A model generated the notes under the pieces. It was not told the DNA's origin. It was given only the letters and a program-made list of their open reading frames with translations, and did no database searches. The position numbers and the translations under genes were made by a program. 44,939 nt of DNA. Source: Hyphomicrobiaceae bacterium (GTDB lineage Bacteria; Pseudomonadota; Alphaproteobacteria; Rhizobiales; Hyphomicrobiaceae). The stretch lies in the NCBI GenBank assembly GCA_023384095.1, contig JAHDXT010000031.1:1-44939 (forward strand), given 5' to 3'. Positions 8,319 through 17,357 of the stretch are shown piece after piece; the stretch's first letter is position 1; each line of letters starts with the position of its first letter.

Positions 8319-9121
8319 GCCGAGTGTCAGGGATCAGTCTCGATGCGAAGCAGTCCCAGCCGGCCAAGGGTGTCGTTCCTGCGGTCGCCCGGGCCGTGCG
8401 GCTACTGAACGTCCTCGCCGCCGCGAAGGAACCGCTTTCACTCGCCTCTTTGACGACACAACTGGGATTGCCCAAGAGCACCGTCCATGGCTTGTGCACG
8501 ACGCTCGTCCAAAGCGGCCTCGTGATCCGGTTCGAGGGCGGCACTTACCATATAGGAACGCGCGTCATGGACCTGGCGCATGCGTTCCTCGCCCGCAGTG
8601 ATGTGACGACGGAATTCCGGCGGATCATCGATGCGCTGGACCCCTTGCCCGAAGAGTCGATCGTACTATCGGTTCTCGACGGGCCCGACATCGTTTACGT
8701 CGCCTGCCGCAACGGGAGCCGCCCCTTCAATTTCAACTTCCATATCGGCATGCGGCTGCCGGCCAACTGCGCGGCCTCGGGCAAGGCGCTGCTCAGCAGC
8801 CTGCATCCGGACAAGGTGGCCGAGAGAGCCCGGAACGGTTCACTCGTTCGGATGACTCCCAACAGCATTACGGAGCTCGAGCCGCTGCTTCGTCAGTTGG
8901 CAGAGGTGCGCGAGCGGGGCTATGCGATCGACAATGAGGAGACCAGGATCGGCATCATCTGCTACGGCGCGCCGGTCTATCGTGGATCGCAGAAGGACGC
9001 GGTCGCCGCCATCGGGGTCAGCATGCCGAAGGCAACCGTGGACCCTGAGCAGCAGGCGGCTACCGTTCAGGCCATAAAGAAAGTCGCCGCGGAGCTGTCG
9101 ATGCGCCTGGGTCCGGGCTGA
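8315..9121 (+). CDS. IclR-family transcriptional regulator, last gene of the E1 operon
   Basis: 268 aa. The N-terminal winged helix-turn-helix spans about residues 18-75 (LASLTTQLGLPKSTVHGLC) and the C-terminal IclR effector domain contains IGMRLPANCAASGKALLS. The start is GTG 8315, overlapping the ligase stop; GTG 8324 is an alternative. Being co-transcribed with the E1, DenD-like and ligase genes suggests that it senses an intermediate of their pathway and controls the operon, probably through the inverted repeat at 3078-3092. It is convergent with livF (9179), with 57 nt between them and no clear terminator. Confidence 0.92.
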   Translation: MSRVSGISLDAKQSQPAKGVVPAVARAVRLLNVLAAAKEPLSLASLTTQLGLPKSTVHGLCTTLVQSGLVIRFEGGTYHIGTRVMDLAHAFLARSDVTTEFRRIIDALDPLPEESIVLSVLDGPDIVYVACRNGSRPFNFNFHIGMRLPANCAASGKALLSSLHPDKVAERARNGSLVRMTPNSITELEPLLRQLAEVRERGYAIDNEETRIGIICYGAPVYRGSQKDAVAAIGVSMPKATVDPEQQAATVQAIKKVAAELSMRLGPG

Positions 9122-9178
9122 GGGCTGCCGGCGCTCTGACGGGCGGGACTGCCCACGGCCGGCGAACATCGAAGTGGC

Positions 9179-9916
9179 TCAGGCCACGACCTTCTGGCTC
9201 GGCCCGCTTCCGCCGAGATAGATGTCTTTGATCCACGGATTGTCGAGCAGCTCGGAGGCCGGCCCCTGAAGCGCCAGACGTCCGGTCTCGAGCACATAGC
9301 CGTACTGTGACAGGCCGAGCGCCATGCGAGCGTTCTGCTCGACGAGCACGGTGGTCATCCCGGCGCGCGCAATCTCGCTGATGATGCGCGTCACCTCGCG
9401 GGTGGCAAGCGGCGAAAGGCCGAGCGACGGCTCGTCCAGCAGCAGCACCTTGGGCGCGCTCATGAGCGCGCGGCCGATCGCGCACATCTGCTGCTCGCCT
9501 CCGGAGAGGCTGCCAGCCGCCTGCCGCGAACGCTCCTTGAGGCGCGGGAACCAGCCGTAGACGCGCTCGAGATCGGCGCGGAAGGCCGCGTCTCTGGGTC
9601 TCAGATAGGCCCCCATGAGCAGGTTTTCGCGCACGGTGAGCTCCGGGAACAACCGCCGGCCCTCGGCCGACAAAGTGACGCCGCGACGCGTCATTTCGTG
9701 TGGCGGAAGGCCGGTCACGTCCTCGCCGTCCCACAGCACTTGTCCCCCGGCTGGGCGCACCAGCCCCACGATGCACTTCAGCAGCGACGACTTGCCGGCC
9801 CCATTTGCGCCCAGGATGCAGACGACCTGCCCTTCCCCCACTCTGCAGGTGATGCCGTCCACCGCCAGGACATTGCCATAAGCGATCTTCAAATTGCGGA
9901 CTTCAAGCGTCTTCAA
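9179..9916 (-). CDS. livF: Branched-chain-type ABC transporter ATPase LivF
   Basis: One of the two cytoplasmic ATPases of a HAAT (leucine-type) uptake system, 245 aa as usual for LivF. Walker A GANGAGKSSLLK, signature LSGGEQQM, Walker B VLLLDEPSLGLSP and the switch His region are intact. It overlaps livG by 14 nt and ends the operon SBP-livH-livM-livG-livF. In catabolic loci these transporters often import aromatic, amide or short organic acids rather than amino acids. The symbol denotes the family, not the substrate. Confidence 0.93.
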   Translation of the reverse strand: MKTLEVRNLKIAYGNVLAVDGITCRVGEGQVVCILGANGAGKSSLLKCIVGLVRPAGGQVLWDGEDVTGLPPHEMTRRGVTLSAEGRRLFPELTVRENLLMGAYLRPRDAAFRADLERVYGWFPRLKERSRQAAGSLSGGEQQMCAIGRALMSAPKVLLLDEPSLGLSPLATREVTRIISEIARAGMTTVLVEQNARMALGLSQYGYVLETGRLALQGPASELLDNPWIKDIYLGGSGPSQKVVA

Positions 9917-10676
9917 CGTCGCCTCCGAGATAGGCTTCGATCACCTCGGGATTGGACCGGATCTCGTCGGGGCTGGCATTGGCGATCAGCTTTCCGTAGT
10001 TGAGCACTATGATCCGGCTGCAGGTCCGGCATACCATCGCGACGTCATGCTCGACCAGGACCACCCCGATCCCGAACTCGGCACGAATGCGCTCGATCAA
10101 CTCGCCCATCTCGCGCGTCTCGGCCGGATTGAGGCCGGCCGCAGGCTCATCCATGAGAAGCTGCTTGGGCCTGGCTGCGAGCGCGATGCCCAGCCCCAGG
10201 ATCTTCTGCCTGCCGTAGGGCAGATTGCCGCCCTCCTGCTCCGCGCAGTCCACAAGGCCCAGAAAATCGATCAGCTCCTCCGCCCGCTCCCGCGCCGCCC
10301 GCGAAGCCTCCCGCACACTGCCCCGTAGCAACCAGGACGGCCGGCCGATATGCCCGAACAAGGCGCCGCGGCGCAGATTCTCGCGCACCGTCTCGTGTCG
10401 GAAAATGGTCGCCGCCTGGAACGTGCGAATCATTCCCAGCCGCGCCACCTGATCGGGGCTGCTGCCGGTGATGTCGCGTCCGTCGAAATGGATCTGCCCG
10501 GCCGTCGCCGGAATTGACCCCGTGATGAGGTTGAACAGCGTCGTCTTGCCGGCGCCGTTGGGCCCGATGATGCCGAGGATCTCCTGTCGGGCACAGGTGA
10601 AGCTCACCTCGGTCACCGCAGGGACGCCGCCGAAACGGCGGGTGAGCCCCGCGACCTCGATGATGGGGACGCTCAT
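9903..10676 (-). CDS. livG: Branched-chain-type ABC transporter ATPase LivG
   Basis: 257 aa, the second ATPase of the importer. Walker A is [12 protein letters not shown]. The family-specific signature [12 protein letters not shown] replaces LSGGQ, as is normal in LivG. Walker B is [13 protein letters not shown], and the LivG-typical C-terminal [11 protein letters not shown]-like tail is present ([12 protein letters not shown]). It overlaps livM by 4 nt and livF by 14 nt, so all three are translationally coupled. Confidence 0.93.
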   Translation of the reverse strand: MSVPIIEVAGLTRRFGGVPAVTEVSFTCARQEILGIIGPNGAGKTTLFNLITGSIPATAGQIHFDGRDITGSSPDQVARLGMIRTFQAATIFRHETVRENLRRGALFGHIGRPSWLLRGSVREASRAARERAEELIDFLGLVDCAEQEGGNLPYGRQKILGLGIALAARPKQLLMDEPAAGLNPAETREMGELIERIRAEFGIGVVLVEHDVAMVCRTCSRIIVLNYGKLIANASPDEIRSNPEVIEAYLGGDVEDA

Positions 10677-11668
10677 GCCGCTGCCCGCTTCTCGCGCTTG
10701 CCCTGCTCGAGCCCAGCCGCTGACCTGCCTTCGGCGCTCCTGGCCGCCCGCCAGCGGCCCCGCCAGCGCCGAGCCAGCCCCACCAGCCCGTCAGGCAGGA
10801 AAAGCAGGAAGATCATCAGGAGAATGCCGTAAGAGAGAACCTGGTACTCCTTGGCGTCGCGCAGGATTTCCGGGAGCGGCACCAGCAGCAGCGCACCGAC
10901 GACCGGGCCCCACGGCGAGGCGATGCCGCCCAGCACGTTGATCACGACCATGTTCACGGGCGTCCAGAACCCGAATGCCTCGGGCGAGATGAAGGTGAGA
11001 TAGTGCGCGTAGAACGCGCCGGACCAGCCCGCCAGCGCGGCGCTGAAGCAGAACGCCGCCAGCCGGTAGCGCGGTGCGTCGATGCCGATCGAGCGCGTCA
11101 GCATCTCGTTGTCGTCGATCGAGGTGATCACCGCGCCGAATTGACTGTTGTAGATGGCGCGTACGGCGATGAAGCTGAGCACCGCAAAGGTCAAAGCGAA
11201 CAGGTAGAAGGCTGGCCTGCTCGTCATCTGGAGCCCGAACAGGCTCGGCTTGGGGATGCCGAATAGACCGTTGTTGCCGCCGAAAACCTCGACCCATTCG
11301 ACGAACGTAAGCACCACCACCTCGCCGAAGGCGAAGGTCAGCAGCGCGAAATAGACACCGCGGATGCGCAGGAAGATCGGTCCTACGAGGGCCGCCACCG
11401 ACGCGGCTGCAAGCCCCCCCGACAGAAAGGCGATCGGGAACGGGATTCCCAGCCGCATCGTCGCCAGGGCCGACGCATAAGCGCCGAGCCCCATGAAGGC
11501 GCCATGGGCGAAGGACAGTTGCCCGATGCGCAGCATCAGGTTCATGGAGAGCGCAAGAGCCACCCATAGTCCCATCATCACGCCCATGTGGACGTAGAAC
11601 GGCTGGTCGTAGATGAAGGGCCAGGCCGCCAGCCCGACGAGGATGAGAACGGCCGCGGCGAGGCGCAT
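10673..11668 (-). CDS. livM: Branched-chain-type ABC transporter permease LivM
   Basis: 331 aa with about eight to nine hydrophobic segments. The LivM hallmarks are [14 protein letters not shown] near the N terminus and the ATPase-coupling loop region with [20 protein letters not shown], followed by [15 protein letters not shown]. It forms the membrane pore with LivH. Its start overlaps the livH stop by one base (TGATG) and its end overlaps livG by 4 nt. The extreme C terminus is a basic tail rich in Arg and Ala. Confidence 0.93.
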   Translation of the reverse strand: MRLAAAVLILVGLAAWPFIYDQPFYVHMGVMMGLWVALALSMNLMLRIGQLSFAHGAFMGLGAYASALATMRLGIPFPIAFLSGGLAAASVAALVGPIFLRIRGVYFALLTFAFGEVVVLTFVEWVEVFGGNNGLFGIPKPSLFGLQMTSRPAFYLFALTFAVLSFIAVRAIYNSQFGAVITSIDDNEMLTRSIGIDAPRYRLAAFCFSAALAGWSGAFYAHYLTFISPEAFGFWTPVNMVVINVLGGIASPWGPVVGALLLVPLPEILRDAKEYQVLSYGILLMIFLLFLPDGLVGLARRWRGRWRAARSAEGRSAAGLEQGKREKRAAA

Positions 11669-12522
11669 CAGGCGGTCCGTCCCAACAGGCCACGCGGGCG
11701 GAAGATGAGGATGACGATGACCAGAGCGAAACCGATCATGGTGGCGACGGTGGTGCTGTACATGGTGGCGAAAAAGGATTCGACGAGGCCCAGCAACAAT
11801 CCGCCCAGCACGGCGCCCGGTATGCTTCCGAGGCCACCCAGGATCACCACCACGAATGCCTTCAGCATCGGCAATTCGCCCATATAGGAGTAGATGGTGT
11901 AAATGGGCGCCATCAGCGCCCCCGCGCCCCCGGCGAGCAGACTTCCGATGCCGAAGGCGAGCGGATGTATGAAGCCCGGACGCACTCCCTGGACGGCAGC
12001 CATCTCGCTGTCCTGAGTGACTGCCCGCATGGCCAGCCCCCAGCGGGTGAACTGCAGGAAGAACCAGAAGGCGGCCAGGATCACCAACGTGAAGCCGCCG
12101 ACCACCAACCGGTCATACGGCACCACGGCGGCGCCGAGATCGAGCACGCCCGTTACCGGGCGCGGCACCGACTGCTCCTCCGGCCCGAAGATGATGTTGG
12201 CGCCCGCCTGAAGCGTAATGGCAATGGCGAGCGCCATGATCATGCCGCTGAGCTCGCGGCCGATGAAATGCTTCAGCAGCAGAGATTGCAGGAGCACGCC
12301 GAACAACCCCACCCCGAAGGCGGCGACGACGACCGTCAGATAATAGTTCCAGCCCAGATTGCCGAACAGGATGAGCGTGGCAAAGCCCCCGAGCATATAC
12401 AGCTCGCCATGGGCGAAATTGACGATCCGCATGACCCCGAAAATGAGCGTGAAGCCCAGGGCCATGAGAACATAGACGAGCCCCGTCATCAGGCCATTGG
12501 ACAGTATCTGGGCGAGCAGCAT
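11668..12522 (-). CDS. livH: Branched-chain-type ABC transporter permease LivH
   Basis: The permease partner of LivM, 284 aa from the start chosen here, with about eight membrane segments. Diagnostic motifs are FGVMRIVNFAHGELYMLGG and ILGGLGSIPGAVLGG. ATG 12522 gives the family-typical N terminus (MLLAQILSNGLMTG). An in-frame ATG at 12573 has GAGGGG very close by and would add 17 residues, so either could be used. The gene follows the binding protein gene closely (28-79 nt, depending on the start). Confidence 0.9.
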   Translation of the reverse strand: MLLAQILSNGLMTGLVYVLMALGFTLIFGVMRIVNFAHGELYMLGGFATLILFGNLGWNYYLTVVVAAFGVGLFGVLLQSLLLKHFIGRELSGMIMALAIAITLQAGANIIFGPEEQSVPRPVTGVLDLGAAVVPYDRLVVGGFTLVILAAFWFFLQFTRWGLAMRAVTQDSEMAAVQGVRPGFIHPLAFGIGSLLAGGAGALMAPIYTIYSYMGELPMLKAFVVVILGGLGSIPGAVLGGLLLGLVESFFATMYSTTVATMIGFALVIVILIFRPRGLLGRTA

Positions 12523-12601
12523 GTGGCGTCCGGCACAGCAGTGCGGCAAGACCGCCGGCCAGGGGGCCGTCATGGCCCCTCGGCCGGCACCCGATCATAG
12601 A

Positions 12602-13759
12602 TTATTGATCGATCTTGGTGACGACCTTTTCCTCGCCGTTCTCGATCATGCCGACGAAGACCGGGACAAGTAGCTGGTGGTCTGAGCCGTAATAAGCCTT
12701 GCCGGTCCAGCTCAGCGTTCCCTGCATGCCCTTGAATGGCGTGATCTTCTCGAGCGCGGCCCGCACCGCCTTCACGTCGCCCACGGTGCCGGCCTTGCGC
12801 ATGGACTCGAACAGCATGTTGGCCGCATCGTAGAAGAACACGTTGAACGAGTTCATCGGCGGCGGATACAGTTTCTGGTACTCGGACTCGAGCCACTTGT
12901 ATTTGGTGTCCGAAGCGTCAGCGCCGACATAGACGATCGTGCCCTCGGCGAAGTCCTTGCCGGCTGCGTTGACGATCTCGGGCACGCCGGGACCGCCGAT
13001 CTTCACGAATGCGCCCTTGTAGCCGAGCTCGCGCGCCTGCCGGATGATCAGCCCGGCGGTGGGCGGCGGAGTGGTATCCAATTCGATGATGTCGGGTTTG
13101 GCCGCGATCATCCGCGTCAGCAGCGGCTGGAAATCCTTGAGGCTGCGCTCGAACAGCTCGCTGGCGATGATCTTGAAGCCGTGCTTGGCGTAGTACTCCT
13201 TCTGCAAGGCCTGGCTGGCCCATCCGGTCTCGTCGTTCGGAGAGATCACCGCCACATTGGTGAGGCCCGGCTTGTGCTGCTTGACCCACTTCACCATCGG
13301 CTCGATGAACTCGCGAGTCGTCGGCAGAACCCGATAGATATTCTTCGTGTTCTTATCGAGGACCTTGTCGCTGTAGCTGTTGACCAGCGCCAGAATCTCG
13401 TTCTGCTCGTACAGCGGCTTGACCGCGAGCATCGATGCCGAGCCCAGGGGTCCGAAAATGTACTTGATTCCGTCCTGCTCGATGAGCCGCGTAGCGGCGG
13501 TTACGCCGTCAGCCGCCTTGTACTTGTCGTCGTATGAGGTGACCTCGATGGTATAGGTCTTGCCGCCGACCTTGAGGCCACCCGCGGCGTTGATCTCCTT
13601 GGCGGCGATGCGGACGCCGCCGTCGACGGCCAATCCCCACGCCGACCCGGGGCCGCTGAGGGCACTCACCACACCGAGCCGCAAGGTCTCGGCGTAGGTC
13701 GGCGCCGCCAGCAGCAGGGTTCCCAACGCCGCTGCCGTTGCAATAGCCGTTCTATGCAT
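12602..13759 (-). CDS. Periplasmic substrate-binding protein of a leucine-type ABC transporter
   Basis: A type-I periplasmic binding protein of 385 aa that captures the solute for the LivHMGF system encoded downstream. An N-terminal signal peptide of about 23 residues ends in PTYA before ETLRLGVVS. The two-lobe LivJ/LivK-like fold is shown by VSALSGPGSAWG, IFGPLGSASM and VAVISPNDETGWA. The frame is open far upstream, but ATG 13759 follows GAGAGGAAAG and starts at the signal peptide. It is the first gene of its operon. A TGCGGAAC-N4-TTTCA element and a predicted promoter lie 120-180 nt upstream, which links this transporter to the acyl-CoA operons. Confidence 0.93.
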   Translation of the reverse strand: MHRTAIATAAALGTLLLAAPTYAETLRLGVVSALSGPGSAWGLAVDGGVRIAAKEINAAGGLKVGGKTYTIEVTSYDDKYKAADGVTAATRLIEQDGIKYIFGPLGSASMLAVKPLYEQNEILALVNSYSDKVLDKNTKNIYRVLPTTREFIEPMVKWVKQHKPGLTNVAVISPNDETGWASQALQKEYYAKHGFKIIASELFERSLKDFQPLLTRMIAAKPDIIELDTTPPPTAGLIIRQARELGYKGAFVKIGGPGVPEIVNAAGKDFAEGTIVYVGADASDTKYKWLESEYQKLYPPPMNSFNVFFYDAANMLFESMRKAGTVGDVKAVRAALEKITPFKGMQGTLSWTGKAYYGSDHQLLVPVFVGMIENGEEKVVTKIDQ

Positions 13760-13886
13760 TTCTTTCCTCTCCCAGTTTGCCTGCCTCGTGCAGATCCATT
13801 TCTGGTCAGCGATGAGCCCTGCTCGGCAGCGGAAGGCACATCGGCCCTCTCTTTGTCGACCTCGACACCGCTCGTCACCCCCCCGA

Positions 13887-13915
13887 ATGCTAACCCAACC
13901 GCCGTCGCTCAACAA
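13887..13915 (-). promoter_or_regulatory. Predicted promoter of the SBP-livHMGF operon
   Basis: On the minus strand TTGTTG (13910-13915), 17 nt and TAGCAT (13887-13892) predict a start near 13880. The TGCGGAAC-N4-TTTCA element ends 8 nt upstream of the -35. A suboptimal -35 next to a conserved element is typical of an activated promoter. Confidence 0.5.
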
Positions 13916-13923
13916 ACATATTT

Positions 13924-13940
13924 TGAAATAACGTTCCGCA
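13924..13940 (-). promoter_or_regulatory. Regulon element copy 1: TGCGGAAC-N4-TTTCA
   Basis: On the minus strand this reads TGCGGAACGTTATTTCA. It is one of four intergenic copies with 13 invariant bases. It reads toward the ABC transporter operon, centred near -52 relative to the predicted start. The inner GGAA-N5-TTTC is an imperfect inverted repeat with the spacing of IclR-family operators. Confidence 0.75.
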
Positions 13941-14209
13941 AGACGATCTTTGCGCAAGGACAAGACGGCCCACTTCGGGTCCGAGATGCAAAGCGCCTGC
14001 GCCGAGCGCAGGTGTCGGACGGTATGCGGGCAGGTACGAGCCGTGGCTGCGCTGATATGGGCGCGCCAATCCTCGACTCGGGTCCAGGGATTGCGGCCGC
14101 GCCGGGGCTCGAATGCGCGGGGAGCTGCGCTGACTTGTTTACCCTATGGTGCCAGCCGTCCCGCGGAGGTTTTCGGCTGCTGTCGTAGGTAGGCGGAGGA
14201 CCGACGCCA
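13941..14209. other. Intergenic stretch with no feature found
   Basis: This is the distal part of the 450-nt gap between the end of the 14210 gene and the binding-protein gene. I see no plausible gene, strong hairpin or repeat. It holds only open frames that lack a ribosome-binding site or recognisable product. Confidence 0.4.
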
Positions 14210-15097
14210 TCACTCTTTCAGGAGCTCGAGCACGACCGGGAAGTAAGCGTCGCCGCGCCCGCGTCGGCGGGCCTTCTCGAAGAGATCGGCGACGTTCCGC
14301 GCGCCGCCAGCGTCGATCCCTGCCTGCGCGGCCAAGCCCAAAGCGTAGGACAGGTCCTTCATGGCGTACTCGGTGGAAAAGGCATTCACGGGGAATACGC
14401 CGGGCAGCATGGCCTTCATGCCGTGATTGCGCAGTGCGAAGCTGTCTGCCGAGCCTTTGGCAAGCGTCTCGAACAGGATTTTGCCGTCGACCCCCACCCC
14501 GCGGCCGATGGCCAGTGCCTCGGCCAGTGCCGCAACGGTCTCGAACAGCACCATGTTGTTGAGTGCCTTCACGACCTGGCCCGCGCCGACGCCGCCGCAG
14601 TGGGTGATCTCCGAAGCCATGCATGCGAGCAGGGGACGGATGGCGGTGAAGGTGGCCTCATCGGCCCCCACCATGATGCTCAAAGTGCCGTCCTGGGCCG
14701 CCTGCCTCGTGCGCGCCACCGGTGCATCGGCGAAAGCGACCCCTCTGTCGGCAAACGCCGCTGCCAGGCGTTCAGCCAACGCCATCGGGGCAGTGCTGAG
14801 ATCGACGATCGTCTGGCCACGGCGAACGTGCTCGATCAGCCCGCCTGCGCTCAAGCAGACCTGCTCGACCTCGGCGCCCCCTGGCAGCGACAGCATGACG
14901 AAGTCCGCCTCCGCCGCAACCTGACCCGGATCGGCCGCAGGCCGCACGGCGACCTCGCGCAACCGCTCGAGAGGCTCCGGCCGCACATCGTAGGCGATCA
15001 CTGCATACCCTGAGCGCGTGGCCAGGTTCCGGCACATCGGCTCACCCATCGTGCCCAAGCCGATAAAGCCGATGCAGCTCGTGTCAGCTTCGCTCAT
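14210..15097 (-). CDS. Beta-hydroxyacid dehydrogenase (3-hydroxyisobutyrate dehydrogenase family)
   Basis: About 295 aa. The N-terminal Rossmann motif is GFIGLGTMG, the substrate-contact region DAPVARTRQAA is followed by GTLSIMVGA, and the catalytic Lys is in GAGQVVKALNN. The usual DAPVSGG reads DAPVART here, which points to a substrate other than 3-hydroxyisobutyrate within the same NAD(P)-dependent family. ATG 15097 is preferred to the TTG two codons earlier. It is the last gene of the leftward operon starting at 18967 and is separated from the hydrolase by 65 nt, so it could also have a minor promoter of its own. Confidence 0.9.
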   Translation of the reverse strand: MSEADTSCIGFIGLGTMGEPMCRNLATRSGYAVIAYDVRPEPLERLREVAVRPAADPGQVAAEADFVMLSLPGGAEVEQVCLSAGGLIEHVRRGQTIVDLSTAPMALAERLAAAFADRGVAFADAPVARTRQAAQDGTLSIMVGADEATFTAIRPLLACMASEITHCGGVGAGQVVKALNNMVLFETVAALAEALAIGRGVGVDGKILFETLAKGSADSFALRNHGMKAMLPGVFPVNAFSTEYAMKDLSYALGLAAQAGIDAGGARNVADLFEKARRRGRGDAYFPVVLELLKE

Positions 15098-15162
15098 CGC
15101 CAATCCCGTTCAGCCGGCAATGCCTGGTCCTGCAGGCATCGCTCTGTTGCCGGACAGCCTCG

Positions 15163-16032
15163 TCACCGGGCGAGACCGCGGATGCGCTCGAGAACCGGCA
15201 TGATGTAGCGCCGGAACTGCTCCGGGTTCTCGCTCATGGGAAAGTGCCCCAGTCGCTCCATGATGGTCACCTCAGCGCCGGCGATGCGCTTGGCCGTGCG
15301 CAGAGTGTCTTCCGGCTCGCAGGAGAAGTCATACTCGCCGGTCAGGAGAAACAGAGGGCAGACGCTGGTATCGATCCCAGGCGTGGTCGCCCGCAGGTCA
15401 CCATCGACACGGTAGAAATGGAGGTCGCCGCGGAAGATGCCGGGACCGCTCAGCATGTACATCCACAATGTCTCCCAGCGGCTCTCGGCTGGACTGTGCG
15501 GCGCGATCAGTCCGGACACCAAGGCGGCGCACACCTCGCCGCCGTGAACATCGGTGCGATGCAGCCAGGTGGTGTCATACCAGGGAGTCTGAAAATCCGC
15601 CGCCTCGAGCCCGATGAGGGCGCGGAAGCGGTCGGCATGGGCCGCTGCCAGATGCAGAACGATGCGCCCGCCGATGGAGCAGCCCATCACGACGGGCCGG
15701 TCGAGCTCGAGACCCTCGCAGAAGGCCAGAATTGCATCGGCATAGGTGCGGGTCGTCAACCGATATTCGTGATCCTGCCAGCCGGGAGGAGGATTGGACT
15801 TGCCGTGCCAGGGCAGGTCGAAGGCAAGCACGCGAAAGTGGCCCGTGATGGCGTCGTCGCTCATGAGATGGCGGTACTGCCGGCCGTCGGCGCCGGCAGT
15901 GTGCAGGCAGACCAGAGGGATGCCGCTGCCGGCCTCCTCGAAATAGACGCGATGCGATACGCCCGCGATGTCGAGGTGGACGTAGCGGCCGATGACAGGT
16001 TCGATGTGAGCGCCAGGCATCGGTAGCCTCAT
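15163..16032 (-). CDS. Alpha/beta-hydrolase-fold esterase or C-C hydrolase
   Basis: 289 aa with a complete triad layout: nucleophile Ser in GCSIGGR, acid Asp in TGEYDFSC, and His in LGHFPMSENPEQF. HTAGADGRQYRHL forms the oxyanion strand-loop, where HGxxG is replaced by HTAGA. ATG 16032 overlaps the preceding stop by 4 nt, so the upstream in-frame extension is rejected. The family includes meta-cleavage-product hydrolases, lactonases and carboxylesterases. The substrate is unknown. Its partner gene upstream encodes an SCP2-like protein, and the pair may act together on a lipid-like ester or lactone (inference). Confidence 0.88.
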   Translation of the reverse strand: MRLPMPGAHIEPVIGRYVHLDIAGVSHRVYFEEAGSGIPLVCLHTAGADGRQYRHLMSDDAITGHFRVLAFDLPWHGKSNPPPGWQDHEYRLTTRTYADAILAFCEGLELDRPVVMGCSIGGRIVLHLAAAHADRFRALIGLEAADFQTPWYDTTWLHRTDVHGGEVCAALVSGLIAPHSPAESRWETLWMYMLSGPGIFRGDLHFYRVDGDLRATTPGIDTSVCPLFLLTGEYDFSCEPEDTLRTAKRIAGAEVTIMERLGHFPMSENPEQFRRYIMPVLERIRGLAR

Positions 16033-16424
16033 TGGGCCAGGCAGCGCGGCGCCGCCAGCACATCCTTGACGTAGAGCAGATTGGCCATCAGCGGCCGCAG
16101 GTCCCCCTGGATGCGAGCCAAGCCGCACTTGGCCATCGCGAAGATGTCGTGGAACCCGGGGCGCGGCAGCGGTCGCCAGTGCTCACGCCAGCCCTCGGCG
16201 TCGGCATGGATGGCGAAGGTCCAGGAGCGCATCAGAAGCGGCCCGCGCTCGAAGGCACGGATTCGTCCGCTTTCGACCGATACATGGTAAGGCACATCGC
16301 CGATCTCGAGCAGGAACTCGGCTGTCAGCCAGCGGCCCCGCCGGACCACAGGGGCGCACGCGTTGACGAGGTCCGGGATGCGCTCGGCCGCCTCCAACAA
16401 TGCCGTATCAGCCACGCCGTCCAT
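16029..16424 (-). CDS. Small SCP2-like (sterol-carrier-fold) protein
   Basis: 131 aa, translationally coupled to the hydrolase (ATGA overlap). I recognise the family only weakly. The alternation of short beta segments (AEFLLEIGDVPYHVSV, GRIRAFERGP, SWTFAIHADAEGW) and the C-terminal GDLRPLMANLLYVKDVLA resemble SCP2-type hydrophobic-ligand proteins, in which the phrase about GDL and placement in the last helix is typical. There is no catalytic motif and no signal peptide. A role in binding or presenting a hydrophobic acyl substrate to the hydrolase is inference. Confidence 0.75.
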   Translation of the reverse strand: MDGVADTALLEAAERIPDLVNACAPVVRRGRWLTAEFLLEIGDVPYHVSVESGRIRAFERGPLLMRSWTFAIHADAEGWREHWRPLPRPGFHDIFAMAKCGLARIQGDLRPLMANLLYVKDVLAAPRCLAQ

Positions 16425-16457
16425 TCTGTCCCCTTAATTTCTGGCGGGTGAGGTCAC

Positions 16458-17354
16458 CTATGGGCCGGACGTCAGCACTGCCTGACGGGAGCTGAGCTTG
16501 TCGGTCACTTCCTTGACGATGACCGTCAGGCGCCGCCCGATCTCGTCCATCTTGCGGCGCGGCAAATGGCGAGCCGGAGCCCCGCACGCAATCACCAGCA
16601 CCTGAGCGCGGCCTGGGCAGATGAATGGTGCCGCGACACCGTTGATGTCCGTACGCCAGCTTGCCACTGACCAAGTGTACCCGCGTTCGCGGTATTGACG
16701 GCGCCCTTCCTCGATCTTCTCGAGGATCTCCGCCCAATGCTTGGAATGCCGGTGCCGCAGATGCTCCATCAGATACTGGCACTCCCGCGCCGGCAGCGCG
16801 GCGAGCAGGGCATGTCCGGTGGCGGTGCCCGCGAGGGGGATGCGCGAGCCCACGTCGAGATTGAGGGTCATCAGCGTCTTCGTGCTGTGGCATACCTCGA
16901 GCTCGATGACGTCGAGGCGATCGCGGCCGGCGAGCGAGGCATGGATATTGTACTCGTCGGCCAGACCCTCGAGATACGGCCGGACGATATCACCGACACT
17001 GAACGTGTCGCGTGCGGCAAAGCCCAGGCTCAGCACTGCCGCGCCCAGCCGGTACTGGCGCCGGCGACGCGAGTAGTGGAGATATCCCATGGCGTTCAGT
17101 GCATGCAGCAGACGCGATGTCGTGGGCTTGGGCAGTCGGACGCGCGAAGCCACCTCGCTGCTCGACAGCCAGACGGATTGCTCAGCGAAGGTCTCGAGCA
17201 CGAGCAGCCCGCGGCCGAGGGCGGTGACGAAGTTGCGGTCGGCGGATATGACACCACGAGTGCGCCGCCGCGTCAGCCGGTCGAGCGGCCGTCTGTCCAG
17301 ATCGGCCTCGCTGCTCTCCTCGGACTTGTGGACCAAGCTCTCGCCCTTTTCCAC
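16458..17354 (-). CDS. IclR-family transcriptional regulator (second of a tandem pair)
   Basis: 298 aa. A basic N-terminal extension of about 40 residues precedes a winged helix-turn-helix (LSSSEVASRVRLPKPTTSRLL) and an IclR effector domain (VGSRIPLAGTATGHALLAAL). The start is ATG 17354, 3 nt after the preceding iclR stop. The tandem arrangement with 17358 suggests either two effectors or a heteromeric regulator. As a member of the operon whose -35 overlaps the TGCGGAAC-N4-TTTCA element, it is one of two prime candidates for the factor that binds the four elements. Confidence 0.92.
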   Translation of the reverse strand: MEKGESLVHKSEESSEADLDRRPLDRLTRRRTRGVISADRNFVTALGRGLLVLETFAEQSVWLSSSEVASRVRLPKPTTSRLLHALNAMGYLHYSRRRRQYRLGAAVLSLGFAARDTFSVGDIVRPYLEGLADEYNIHASLAGRDRLDVIELEVCHSTKTLMTLNLDVGSRIPLAGTATGHALLAALPARECQYLMEHLRHRHSKHWAEILEKIEEGRRQYRERGYTWSVASWRTDINGVAAPFICPGRAQVLVIACGAPARHLPRRKMDEIGRRLTVIVKEVTDKLSSRQAVLTSGP

Positions 17355-17357
17355 GTC

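Noticed and set aside
13924-13940. Sigma-54 promoter reading of the TGCGGAAC-N4-TTTCA element
   Set aside because: Sigma-54 promoters need GG and GC ten bases apart; here the downstream position is CA in all four copies, and a normal -35 follows each copy.
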